38,760 bases of DNA from Chitinophagaceae bacterium (GTDB taxonomy: Bacteria; Bacteroidota; Bacteroidia; Chitinophagales; Chitinophagaceae), in the NCBI GenBank assembly GCA_947456025.1, contig CANGQQ010000005.1:1-38760 (forward strand), read 5' to 3'. A model generated the notes under the pieces. That model had not been told where the DNA came from and did no database searches. It worked only from the letters and a program-made list of their open reading frames with translations. Position numbers and translations under genes: made by a program. This document shows, one piece after another, positions 32,040-38,760 of this stretch (the stretch's first letter is position 1; the number at the start of each line of letters is the position of its first letter).

Positions 32040-33575
32040 ATGAGTACACATTTGTCCGAACAGGAAATCATACGCAGAGAAAAGTTGAGTGAATTGACAA
32101 AACTGGGAATTGATGCTTATCCTGCGCCTTTGTACCCGGTATCGCATTATTCAACGGCGATCAAAGCGGGATTTAAGGATGATACGAAAGAGCAGTACCA
32201 GGATGTGTGTGTTGCGGGAAGAATCATGAGCATCCGTGATATGGGTAAAGCCTGCTTTGCCGTGCTTCAGGATAGTCATGGCCGTATTCAGATTTATGTT
32301 AAACGGGATGATATATGTACAGAAGAAGATAAATCGCTCTACGATACGGTATTCAAAAAGTTGCTGGATATCGGAGATTTCATTGGCGTAAAAGGTTATG
32401 TGTTTACTACAAAAACCGGTGAAACATCGATCCATGTAAAAGAGTTCACGATTTTAACCAAATCACTCAAACCCTTACCCATTGTAAAAGAAGCCGAAGG
32501 TCAAACCTTTGATGCCGTAACCGATCCGGAATTCAAATACCGTCAACGTTATGCCGACCTGATCATCAACCCGCAGGTGAAAGAGGTCTTTGTTAAACGT
32601 ACACAATTGATCAACACCATCCGAGAATACCTCAACGAGCATGGCGCGCTGGAAGTAGATACTCCGGTTTTACAAACGATTCCCGGTGGTGCTACAGCCC
32701 GTCCTTTTTCTACACACCACAATGCATTGGATGTGCCCATGTACATGCGCATTGCCAATGAGCTGTACCTGAAACGGTTGGTTGTTGGCGGATTCGACTG
32801 GGTGTATGAATTCAGTCGCAATTTCCGTAACGAGGGTATGGATCGCACACACAATCCCGAATTCACCATTCTGGAATGGTACACTGCCTATAAAGATTAC
32901 TATTGGATGATGAATGTTACGGAAAACCTGCTGGAACGTGTAGCCATCACGTTGCACGGCAGTACCGATGTCCCCTCCGGCGATGGGCATATCAGTTTCA
33001 AAACTCCTTTCAAACGGATATCTATTTTTGAAGCCATCAAAGAACATACAGGTATTGATGTTAGCAGTTATGATGAAGAATCGCTCCGCGAGGTTTGCAG
33101 AAAATTCAATATTCAGGTTGATCAAACAATGGGTAAAGGCAAATTGATAGATGAACTTTTCAGTGCAACATCTGAATCGAAATACATTCAACCCACCTTT
33201 ATTACAGACTATCCTGTAGAAATGAGTCCGTTAACGAAAAAGCACCGCAGCAAACCCGGACTGGTTGAACGTTTTGAACTGATGATCAACGGGAAAGAAA
33301 TTGCCAATGCCTATTCGGAATTGAACGACCCGATTGATCAGCGCCATCGTTTTGAAGAACAAACGAAATTAAAGGAACGGGGCGATGATGAAGCCATGTT
33401 TATTGATTACGATTTCTTACGCTCACTGGAATACGGAATGCCGCCCACTGCAGGAATTGGAATTGGAATTGATCGTTTGGTAATGCTTATGACCAACCAA
33501 CACAGCATCCAGGACGTGTTGTTGTTCCCGATGATGCGACCCGAAAAATTGAACGATTCGCCTCAGGAACAATAA
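32040..33575 (+). CDS. lysS: Lysyl-tRNA synthetase, class II
   Basis: A 511-residue enzyme charging tRNA-Lys in the cytoplasm. An anticodon-binding OB domain at about 55-150 (VCVAGRIMSIRDMGKACFAV) precedes the class II catalytic core with motif 1 (LEVDTPVLQTIPGGATARPF near 205), motif 2 (FRNEGMDRTHNPEFT near 262) and motif 3 (GIGIGIDRLVMLMT near 475). The late NGKEIANAYSELNDP stretch is typical of LysS. Length matches the common bacterial form without extra domain. Start fixed by MSTHLSEQEIIRREKL. No downstream gene on this strand; the next gene is convergent. Confidence 0.97.
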   Translation: MSTHLSEQEIIRREKLSELTKLGIDAYPAPLYPVSHYSTAIKAGFKDDTKEQYQDVCVAGRIMSIRDMGKACFAVLQDSHGRIQIYVKRDDICTEEDKSLYDTVFKKLLDIGDFIGVKGYVFTTKTGETSIHVKEFTILTKSLKPLPIVKEAEGQTFDAVTDPEFKYRQRYADLIINPQVKEVFVKRTQLINTIREYLNEHGALEVDTPVLQTIPGGATARPFSTHHNALDVPMYMRIANELYLKRLVVGGFDWVYEFSRNFRNEGMDRTHNPEFTILEWYTAYKDYYWMMNVTENLLERVAITLHGSTDVPSGDGHISFKTPFKRISIFEAIKEHTGIDVSSYDEESLREVCRKFNIQVDQTMGKGKLIDELFSATSESKYIQPTFITDYPVEMSPLTKKHRSKPGLVERFELMINGKEIANAYSELNDPIDQRHRFEEQTKLKERGDDEAMFIDYDFLRSLEYGMPPTAGIGIGIDRLVMLMTNQHSIQDVLLFPMMRPEKLNDSPQEQ

Positions 33576-33675
33576 AGGCCATCCCATTCGTATCCCTGCT
33601 ACCCGAGCATCGGCAACATGAAACAACAATTCATGACGAAATCCCCTTGGGCATTCAAGGATGATTGCTGCAAAA

Positions 33676-34503
33676 TCATGCAGGATCCACAAACAAATCC
33701 GTAAAGAGTTTTGCACCGGGAACCACGCTGTATTTTGTGAGATCGGTAATTCCTTCGGCAGCAAACAAGGTCTCATCAAGAAATAAATTTCCTGTACAGG
33801 AGGCGGCTTCTTTACCAAAAATGATTGCTGCAGCATCGGCTAATATTTCGGGTGTCCGACTCATTTTTGCCAAGGCCTCGCCTCCCAACAAGTTTCTGAC
33901 AGCCGCCGTATCTATGGTTGTACGGGGCCACAATGCGTTTGCTGCAATTCCATCTTTTTTCAGTTCTTCTGCCCAGGCCAAAGTCATCATGCTCATATTG
34001 AACTTACTCAATGTATAAGCTATGTGGGGCGCAAGCCATTTGGGGTGGAGATTCAAAGGCGGCGACAAGGTGAGAATATGCGGATTGTTTCCTTTCCGCA
34101 AATACGGAATACAAGCTTGCGTCATCAAAAAAGTGCCTCTGACATTGATATCATGCATGAGGTCAAATTTCCGGACATCTGTTTGCTCCGTTGACGTAAG
34201 TGCAATGGCCGATGCGTTGTTGACCAAAATATCGATTCCTCCAAAAACAGAAACGGTTTTTTCAACCGCCGCCTTGATCTGATCTTCAAAACGAATATCC
34301 AGTTGGATGGGCAACCCTTTACCTCCGGCAGCATCCATTTCGGCGGCAGCGGTAAAAATGGTTCCTCCCAATCGTGGATGCTCTTCAACACTTTTTGCAG
34401 CTACAACAACCTGCGCTCCTTCACGGGCCAATCGCAACCCTATCGCCTTTCCGATACCGCGACTGGCACCGGTAATGAATACCGTTTTGTTTTTAAATTT
34501 CAT
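33676..34503 (-). CDS. HSDL2-like short-chain dehydrogenase
   Basis: A 275-residue NAD(P)-dependent oxidoreductase. TGASRGIG (11-18), NNAS (95-98) and the catalytic Ser147, Tyr163 and Lys167 are all present. The sequence between, with EEHPRLGGTIFTAAAEMDAAGG and LTLSPPLNLHPKW, closely resembles the SDR half of hydroxysteroid dehydrogenase-like protein 2 (HSDL2). Its substrate is unknown, probably an acyl or lipid alcohol; the SCP2 lipid-binding domain of the animal protein is absent. It is 78 bases downstream of an aldo/keto reductase gene on the same strand and convergent with lysS. Confidence 0.88.
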   Translation of the reverse strand: MKFKNKTVFITGASRGIGKAIGLRLAREGAQVVVAAKSVEEHPRLGGTIFTAAAEMDAAGGKGLPIQLDIRFEDQIKAAVEKTVSVFGGIDILVNNASAIALTSTEQTDVRKFDLMHDINVRGTFLMTQACIPYLRKGNNPHILTLSPPLNLHPKWLAPHIAYTLSKFNMSMMTLAWAEELKKDGIAANALWPRTTIDTAAVRNLLGGEALAKMSRTPEILADAAAIIFGKEAASCTGNLFLDETLFAAEGITDLTKYSVVPGAKLFTDLFVDPA

Positions 34504-34581
34504 ATGCAGTTGTATATACCGTAAGATACAACAAGCATCCGATCAGGAGAAATATGAAATAAGCGGCAAACAGTCCTTGTA

Positions 34582-35571
34582 TCAGTACTCCGGCAAACGG
34601 GGCTGTGTTCCAAAAATCGTTTCAATGGCTGCCATCACCTCTGTGGTGAGCTTTGGCAACACCTCTAACGCTTCCAGATTTTCCAGCAACTGCTCTTTTT
34701 TGGTTGCGCCCAGAATGGCCGTAGTAACATGAGGATTTTTAATGCACCAGGCTATGGACAAGGAAGCCGTACGAGCACCCAGTTCCGATGCGAGCTGCTC
34801 GAGTTGCTTTACTTTCTCGATTTTCGCTTCTACATAGGTCCGGTCTCTGAGCCATTCAAATCCCTGAATCGACAAACGGCTTCCTTCGGAAATACCCTGA
34901 TTGTATTTCCCGGTAAGCAACCCACTTGCCAACGGACTCCAGATGGTTGTTCCCAAACCTACATTTTTGAAAATTTCCAGATACTCGTTTTCCATTTTGT
35001 TTCGGTTGAACAAATTGTATTCGGGCTGCTCCATGGTAGGTCCTATCAAACGATATGCTTGCGCCACCCGATGTGCTTCCATGATTTCCACCCCGCTCCA
35101 TTCACTGGTTCCCCAATACAATATTTTCCCTTGTTGAATGAGGGTATTCATGGTCCAGACAACTTCTTCAATAGGCGTCTGCTTATCGGGACGATGGCAA
35201 TAATATAAATCAAGATATTCTACCTGCAAACGTTTCAGTGCCTCATGACAAGCTTCGGTGAGATGCTTCCGGCTCAGGCCGGTTTGGTTGGGCTTGTTTT
35301 CTTTACCACGCCATCCAAAATAGGCTTTACTGCTAACCGTGTAAGAGGTACGGTCCCAGCTTTTGTTTTTCAATACGCGACCCATCATTTCTTCGCTTTT
35401 GCCTAATGAATAAATCTCGGCATTATCGAAGAAATTGATTCCGTTATCATAGGCGATCCCCATCAGCTCATCCGCCACTTTGTCTTCAATTTGTTTGTGA
35501 AACGTTACCCAACTTCCAAAAGAAAGTACACTGAGTTGCAATCCGGATTTGCCTAATCTTCTATATTCCAT
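34582..35571 (-). CDS. Aldo/keto reductase (K+ channel beta-subunit type)
   Basis: A 329-residue NADPH-dependent aldehyde/ketone reductase. The catalytic tetrad is intact: Asp49 and Tyr54 in FDNAEIYSLGKSE, Lys82 in SSKAYFGW, His126 in YYCHRPD. The start pattern MEYRRLGKSGLQLSVLSFGSWVTF and the late WSPLASGLLTGKYN place it with the potassium-channel beta-subunit-like group, common in bacteria without such channels. The ATG at 35571 is preferred over a TTG at 35607. It lies 81 bases after lptC and 78 before the SDR. Physiological substrate unknown, probably a reactive carbonyl. Confidence 0.93.
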   Translation of the reverse strand: MEYRRLGKSGLQLSVLSFGSWVTFHKQIEDKVADELMGIAYDNGINFFDNAEIYSLGKSEEMMGRVLKNKSWDRTSYTVSSKAYFGWRGKENKPNQTGLSRKHLTEACHEALKRLQVEYLDLYYCHRPDKQTPIEEVVWTMNTLIQQGKILYWGTSEWSGVEIMEAHRVAQAYRLIGPTMEQPEYNLFNRNKMENEYLEIFKNVGLGTTIWSPLASGLLTGKYNQGISEGSRLSIQGFEWLRDRTYVEAKIEKVKQLEQLASELGARTASLSIAWCIKNPHVTTAILGATKKEQLLENLEALEVLPKLTTEVMAAIETIFGTQPRLPEY

Positions 35572-35652
35572 AACTAAATTTATTTCTGTTGAAACAATGA
35601 ATGTCAAAAAACGTTCAATAAAACAGCAAGTTGAGGTTCAATTCCTGCTTTT

Positions 35653-36231
35653 TCAATTCCCTGAGAATTTCGATTCACCAACTAAAAGAATACCGGTAAT
35701 GGTATCGATCCTGAAATTACGAAGCGCTTCATCACTTTCAAACCCTTTACCAAAAATGGTTTTGGTTTTTTGACGTATCTCCACATCACTGTTCGTAAAG
35801 AGTTTATGTTGGTTTTGTTCCCAAAAAAGTTCTTTGGTTTTTAATGTGTCGCCGTTCACACGAATCACAATGACACTGTCGGTGAGGATCACACGATTCA
35901 GTTGTTCGTAATAATTCCCCTTGCGGGCATCCAGATAACTTTCGATGTTCAAACTATCATCATAAAAATCAACATGCAGCGACCGGGGAAATTCAACGCG
36001 GGGCATACTGTCGTAATAACGCAACATATAAGGGGCCGTGAGACGGGCCTGTACCTTACCGGATTGACTGTAATAGCTTTCAACTTTTGTAACGGCATCC
36101 ACACTCAGCAGGTCTTTTTGCAAATCACGGATCCGGTTGAGGTCGTTTTCACAAGCAACCCATAACAGACTGCAAAAAAGGAACACTGCAACAGTGAGCC
36201 ATTTGTTACGGAGTGAAACTACATTAATCAT
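35653..36231 (-). CDS. lptC: LPS export ABC transporter periplasmic protein LptC
   Basis: A 192-residue protein that would carry lipopolysaccharide from the LptBFG transporter towards LptA. The N-terminus (WLTVAVFLFCSLLWVAC) is a lipobox with Cys27, as is common for LptC of this phylum. The periplasmic part has beta strands typical of the jellyroll (SGKVQARLTAPYMLRYYD, then FPRSLHVDFYDDSLNIESYLDA, and IRQKTKTIFGKGFESDEAL). The ATG at 36231 gives an 8-base overlap (ATGATTAA) with the end of the preceding OM protein gene, which suggests translational coupling. An upstream extension to 36330 would overlap more and is rejected. Confidence 0.88.
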   Translation of the reverse strand: MINVVSLRNKWLTVAVFLFCSLLWVACENDLNRIRDLQKDLLSVDAVTKVESYYSQSGKVQARLTAPYMLRYYDSMPRVEFPRSLHVDFYDDSLNIESYLDARKGNYYEQLNRVILTDSVIVIRVNGDTLKTKELFWEQNQHKLFTNSDVEIRQKTKTIFGKGFESDEALRNFRIDTITGILLVGESKFSGN

Positions 36232-37561
36232 ATTTGCGCTTGATAAACCAAATATCGGAGAGTGAGAAGCCAACCGTAAAACGGAAATAGTTTTCGCGAA
36301 GCAGCGAAGTCCGATCGCTCCGTTGTCCAATTTCCAATGCTGTATTCACTACATTGCTCCGGTTCATTTCGGCATAGGAATATTTACGGATCGGCAAACC
36401 GGCACCAATTGTAAAACCATAACTTTTCAGGTTCCCCATGACGGTGAAAGGCTCACGTTGCAAATGAACGCCCGCACGGAACAAGACCTGACTCCAGTAG
36501 TTTCTTGAAACGCCTTTTACATCGGGAAGGTATTGTGTTCCTACATGAACCTGCCACGAGTTTTGCATGAGATCCTTTTCATTAAAATACCGGTAGTCGG
36601 CCCAATTGTATCTTACATAATCGGCGCCGATGTTCAATCTTCCTTTCCCTTCGGTATCAAACAAAAAGCCGACACCAAAATAAGACGGATATTGGATGTT
36701 CCCTTTGATGGCTCCTGATTCATAAACAGAATCGAGACGCAGTTCTGTCAACAGATCGTTGGAGAGCGTATAGCTTTGATAGTTCTCGCTTCTGTTGGTA
36801 CGCAAAGAAGAACGAAGACTTCCGTAAGCACCCAGATTCAGGTTGCTTTTTTTACTGAGTGGTATCACATATTGCATCCCCAACTCCACAAACATGCTTC
36901 CGAAATTATTCCGGATTTCTTTTTTTCCGGATGTATAACGGTCGAATGCAGTATCATTATAAATTTCAACACGGGTTGTATAGTCTTTCGTTCCAAAACG
37001 ATATCCTCCGTTGATACCGATGCTGAAATTTTTTCTGCCGATTGCGGTTCCCAAAAAAGCCTGATAAGAGCCCCCGTTTCCTTCATAGTAACTCATAAGA
37101 CTGTCACCGGAAGCCATCTTCCCACCGCTTTGAATGTTGTAGTTCACTTTTGTAAGTGGTCGAAGACCAAAAGCCATTCCCCAGCTTGTTTTTGACTTCT
37201 CGGGTTTGATTTGAAATCCACCGGCCAAATAGGGGATGTACGCATTTTTGGAATTAAAACTGGCACCCCGGTTGTTGCGCAGGGTTCGGCTATTGATGTC
37301 TAAGCCGATATCAAGAACGGCTCTTTTGGAACCGATTTGAGCATAGGAGGCGGGATTGACGAAGTTGATGGTCTGGAAATCGCTGTATGCCGCGGCAACA
37401 TGACCCATACCGCGATTGGTTACGGCTGCAGAAGGCACCATGTCACCCAACCCATACCGACTCCAGGGAGAATTATCCTGTCCTTTTGTTTCAATAACAA
37501 AAGAAAGCAGGGATAAAAAAGCAACGATTAACCTTTTACCTATTGAGCTCACTGATTGCAT
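36224..37561 (-). CDS. Outer membrane beta-barrel protein of unknown function
   Basis: A 445-residue protein with a signal peptide (KRLIVAFLSLLSFVIETKGQ, cleavage near residue 28) and a beta-barrel pattern: many aromatic-edged strands of about ten residues and an early SPWSRYGLGD and NRGMGHVAAAYSD that recall FadL/OmpP1-type transporters. Such genes are usual between coaX and lptC in Bacteroidota. Its start overlaps the coaX 3' end by 26 bases, and its own stop overlaps lptC by 8, so the three genes are tightly coupled. A role in LPS or hydrophobic substrate transport is possible but not shown. Confidence 0.8.
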   Translation of the reverse strand: MQSVSSIGKRLIVAFLSLLSFVIETKGQDNSPWSRYGLGDMVPSAAVTNRGMGHVAAAYSDFQTINFVNPASYAQIGSKRAVLDIGLDINSRTLRNNRGASFNSKNAYIPYLAGGFQIKPEKSKTSWGMAFGLRPLTKVNYNIQSGGKMASGDSLMSYYEGNGGSYQAFLGTAIGRKNFSIGINGGYRFGTKDYTTRVEIYNDTAFDRYTSGKKEIRNNFGSMFVELGMQYVIPLSKKSNLNLGAYGSLRSSLRTNRSENYQSYTLSNDLLTELRLDSVYESGAIKGNIQYPSYFGVGFLFDTEGKGRLNIGADYVRYNWADYRYFNEKDLMQNSWQVHVGTQYLPDVKGVSRNYWSQVLFRAGVHLQREPFTVMGNLKSYGFTIGAGLPIRKYSYAEMNRSNVVNTALEIGQRSDRTSLLRENYFRFTVGFSLSDIWFIKRKYD

Positions 37562-38261
37562 ACAGACCTTTAAAGATTAGATGAGGGTCTGCAAATATCA
37601 TGTTTTTGAGCAGAGGAGCAAAATGGAGGGTATTACCCCCGGTTAACAGCACGTTAAAGTTCCCGAACTTCTCCTGATAAGCGTCGATGATTCCGTCGAT
37701 CTCCTTTGCCATACCCCATGCCACACCACTCAGCAAATTAGTCTTGGTATCATATCCGATGAGCGGAAAGTTCCATTCCATACCAATCAACGGGAGCTTG
37801 GCGGTAAGTCCGTGCATGGATTGAAAGCGCATATCCAACCCCGGAGCAATGCTCCCACCCAAAAACTCGCTGTTTTGGTTGATAAAATTGTAGGTGATGC
37901 AGGTTCCCAATCCAATAGCCAGATTGTTTTTACCCGGAAACAGATGAACCGCAGCGGCACATAAAGCCAGTCGGTCCGCACCTACCGTTTCGGGTTTGCC
38001 AACAGGAATCGTGAATGGCAACCGGGTTTGATGCGTGAGCTTATGGAAACCGGTATGGTGCTCCAGCATCTTTTCTGTGAGCGGGGAATGGTTGATGACC
38101 GATGACAAAATGGAGTAGCGGGGCTTGGTTTTGTGAAGCAAGTCCTCGATAGTTTCTTTGCTGTCATCATTTAAAATCAGAACCTCTTTCAGGTTGTTGG
38201 ATTCAAAAACAGCACATTTCAAACGGGTGTTTCCAAAATCCAGGCAAATCGTTACAGACAT
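37536..38261 (-). CDS. coaX: Type III pantothenate kinase
   Basis: A 241-residue cytoplasmic ASKHA-fold kinase that phosphorylates pantothenate at the start of coenzyme A synthesis. The motifs are clear: DFGNTRLK (8-15), the GADRL motif (94-98, Asp96), and GTCITYN (119-125) with GGSIAPGLDMRF following. Length is normal. Unlike type I enzymes it needs a monovalent cation and is not inhibited by CoA, by family knowledge. It heads the coupled set coaX-OMP-lptC on the minus strand and follows the LON-domain gene by 41 bases. Confidence 0.95.
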   Translation of the reverse strand: MSVTICLDFGNTRLKCAVFESNNLKEVLILNDDSKETIEDLLHKTKPRYSILSSVINHSPLTEKMLEHHTGFHKLTHQTRLPFTIPVGKPETVGADRLALCAAAVHLFPGKNNLAIGLGTCITYNFINQNSEFLGGSIAPGLDMRFQSMHGLTAKLPLIGMEWNFPLIGYDTKTNLLSGVAWGMAKEIDGIIDAYQEKFGNFNVLLTGGNTLHFAPLLKNMIFADPHLIFKGLYAISELNR

Positions 38262-38280
38262 AGTATAAAATTAATACGAA

Positions 38281-38297
38281 CTTGACGTTGAGTCAAG
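38281..38297. repeat. Inverted repeat between the LON-domain gene and coaX
   Basis: CTTGAC and GTCAAG pair perfectly over 6 bases around GTTGA, 19 bases before the coaX start. No T-run on the minus strand, so it is not a clear terminator; an operator or leader hairpin is possible. Confidence 0.4.
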
Positions 38298-38302
38298 AGC
38301 GC

Positions 38303-38760
38303 TTAAAAATCAAACTCAAAAGGTTTTAAATTTCTGAAGTGGCCATTCAGTTTTACCCGTTCTTTCAAATGCTCCATTTCGGACAATACCGGCACGACTT
38401 TCCCTAAATGACGCTTCAAATATTCCTGACGCTGCAGTTCCCGGCTTATTCCCAGCAATTCGTACTCTTCCTCCTGGTTTAATCCGGCATGATGTGCCAC
38501 ATCAAAACTGTTGAGGGCCTCATCCGGTTTTTTAAACTCTTTACTGATTTGCAAAAGCCGGTGCATTTCTTTTACACCCGCTACAATTTTTTGCATCAGC
38601 AAACGATTGCCGTCATTTACGACATCGGGATAGGTTACGATGGCGCCTCCATACAATTTTTCAGGAATCGCACGGATCTGTTCCAGCACACGAAATACTT
38701 TCAGGCCTTGTACCGTGACATCCATTTTACCGTCGTCGTACACTTTTTTGATGCCTACAA
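38303..38760 (-). CDS. LON peptidase substrate-binding domain protein, 5'-truncated by the window edge
   Basis: Open in frame to the right edge, so the N-terminus lies outside the window; 151 residues are visible. The upstream part reads GIKKVYDDGKMDVTVQGLKVFRVLE, the central strand pattern of the LON N-terminal domain, followed by a helical C-terminus (GISRELQRQEYLKRHL) and no ATPase or protease domain before the stop. Small stand-alone LON-domain proteins are common in the phylum and may bind substrates for the Lon protease. An internal GTG at 38743 is not the likely start because the domain continues upstream of it. Confidence 0.85.
   Translation of the reverse strand, partial: VGIKKVYDDGKMDVTVQGLKVFRVLEQIRAIPEKLYGGAIVTYPDVVNDGNRLLMQKIVAGVKEMHRLLQISKEFKKPDEALNSFDVAHHAGLNQEEEYELLGISRELQRQEYLKRHLGKVVPVLSEMEHLKERVKLNGHFRNLKPFEFDF

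Noticed and set aside
33645-33660. Hairpin CCTTG/CAAGG after lysS as terminator
   Set aside because: Only five base pairs and no T-run.
33423-33836. Minus-strand open frame across the end of lysS
   Set aside because: It is antisense to lysS and overlaps the end of the SDR gene; no recognisable domain.
36232-36330. Thirty-three-residue extension of LptC
   Set aside because: It would overlap the OM protein gene by more than 100 bases and put extra sequence before the lipoprotein signal.
1-38760. CRISPR array, tRNA or rRNA genes
   Set aside because: No regularly spaced repeats and no recognisable tRNA or rRNA stretches were seen on either strand by reading.

Overview
The window looks like chromosomal DNA from a Bacteroidota bacterium, probably of the Chitinophagia/Sphingobacteriia/Cytophagia kind. 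Evidence: promoters of the TTTG-N20-23-TAnnTTTG type upstream of several genes, few purine-rich ribosome binding sites, a type IX secretion system (PorG-like) membrane protein, a gliding protein (GldC), a secreted protease with a T9SS sorting domain, and typical phylum gene orders (DUF4290-murA, coaX-OMP-lptC, porG-nadK-CBS-hydrolase). No tRNA, rRNA, CRISPR array, insertion sequence or phage gene was seen. Most of the window is core genome.

Layout. 1-2191: 5'-truncated GH3-family acyl-adenylating enzyme and fabG. 2192-6956: inorganic-carbon cluster with a SulP transporter and beta-carbonic anhydrase on the plus strand, converging on two tandem SbtA-like bicarbonate permeases on the minus strand. 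6957-8283: crotonase-family enzyme and a small secreted protein. 8407-8623: decayed copy of the 3' end of tsf, whose intact copy lies 6.7 kb away. 8710-15047: small secreted Cys/His-containing protein and a tripartite RND efflux operon. 15065-18030: strong bidirectional terminator, then the rplM-rpsI-rpsB-tsf operon on the minus strand with its promoter and leader hairpins. 18156-23055 (minus): PorG-like protein, NAD kinase, single-POTRA Omp85 protein, CBS-pair protein, alpha/beta hydrolase. 23156-25640 (minus): CvpA, YqeY, GldC, GT4 glycosyltransferase. 26101-28363: small secreted protein and a T9SS metzincin protease, both preceded by the same 14-base motif. 28378-31008: DUF4290, murA (active-site Cys replaced by Asp), four-helix membrane protein. 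31161-33575: DUF4197 lipoprotein divergent from lysS. 33676-38760 (minus): HSDL2-like SDR, aldo/keto reductase, lptC, outer-membrane protein, coaX, and a 5'-truncated LON-domain protein.

The observations most worth a second look are the clustered SulP/carbonic anhydrase/double SbtA set, the tsf remnant, the Cys-to-Asp MurA, the shared promoter-like motif in front of the protease pair, the AAATTTTCAAAT leader repeats of the ribosomal operon, and the RGG-like tails on S2 and the DUF4290 protein. I did not find a clearly new defence or mobile system.
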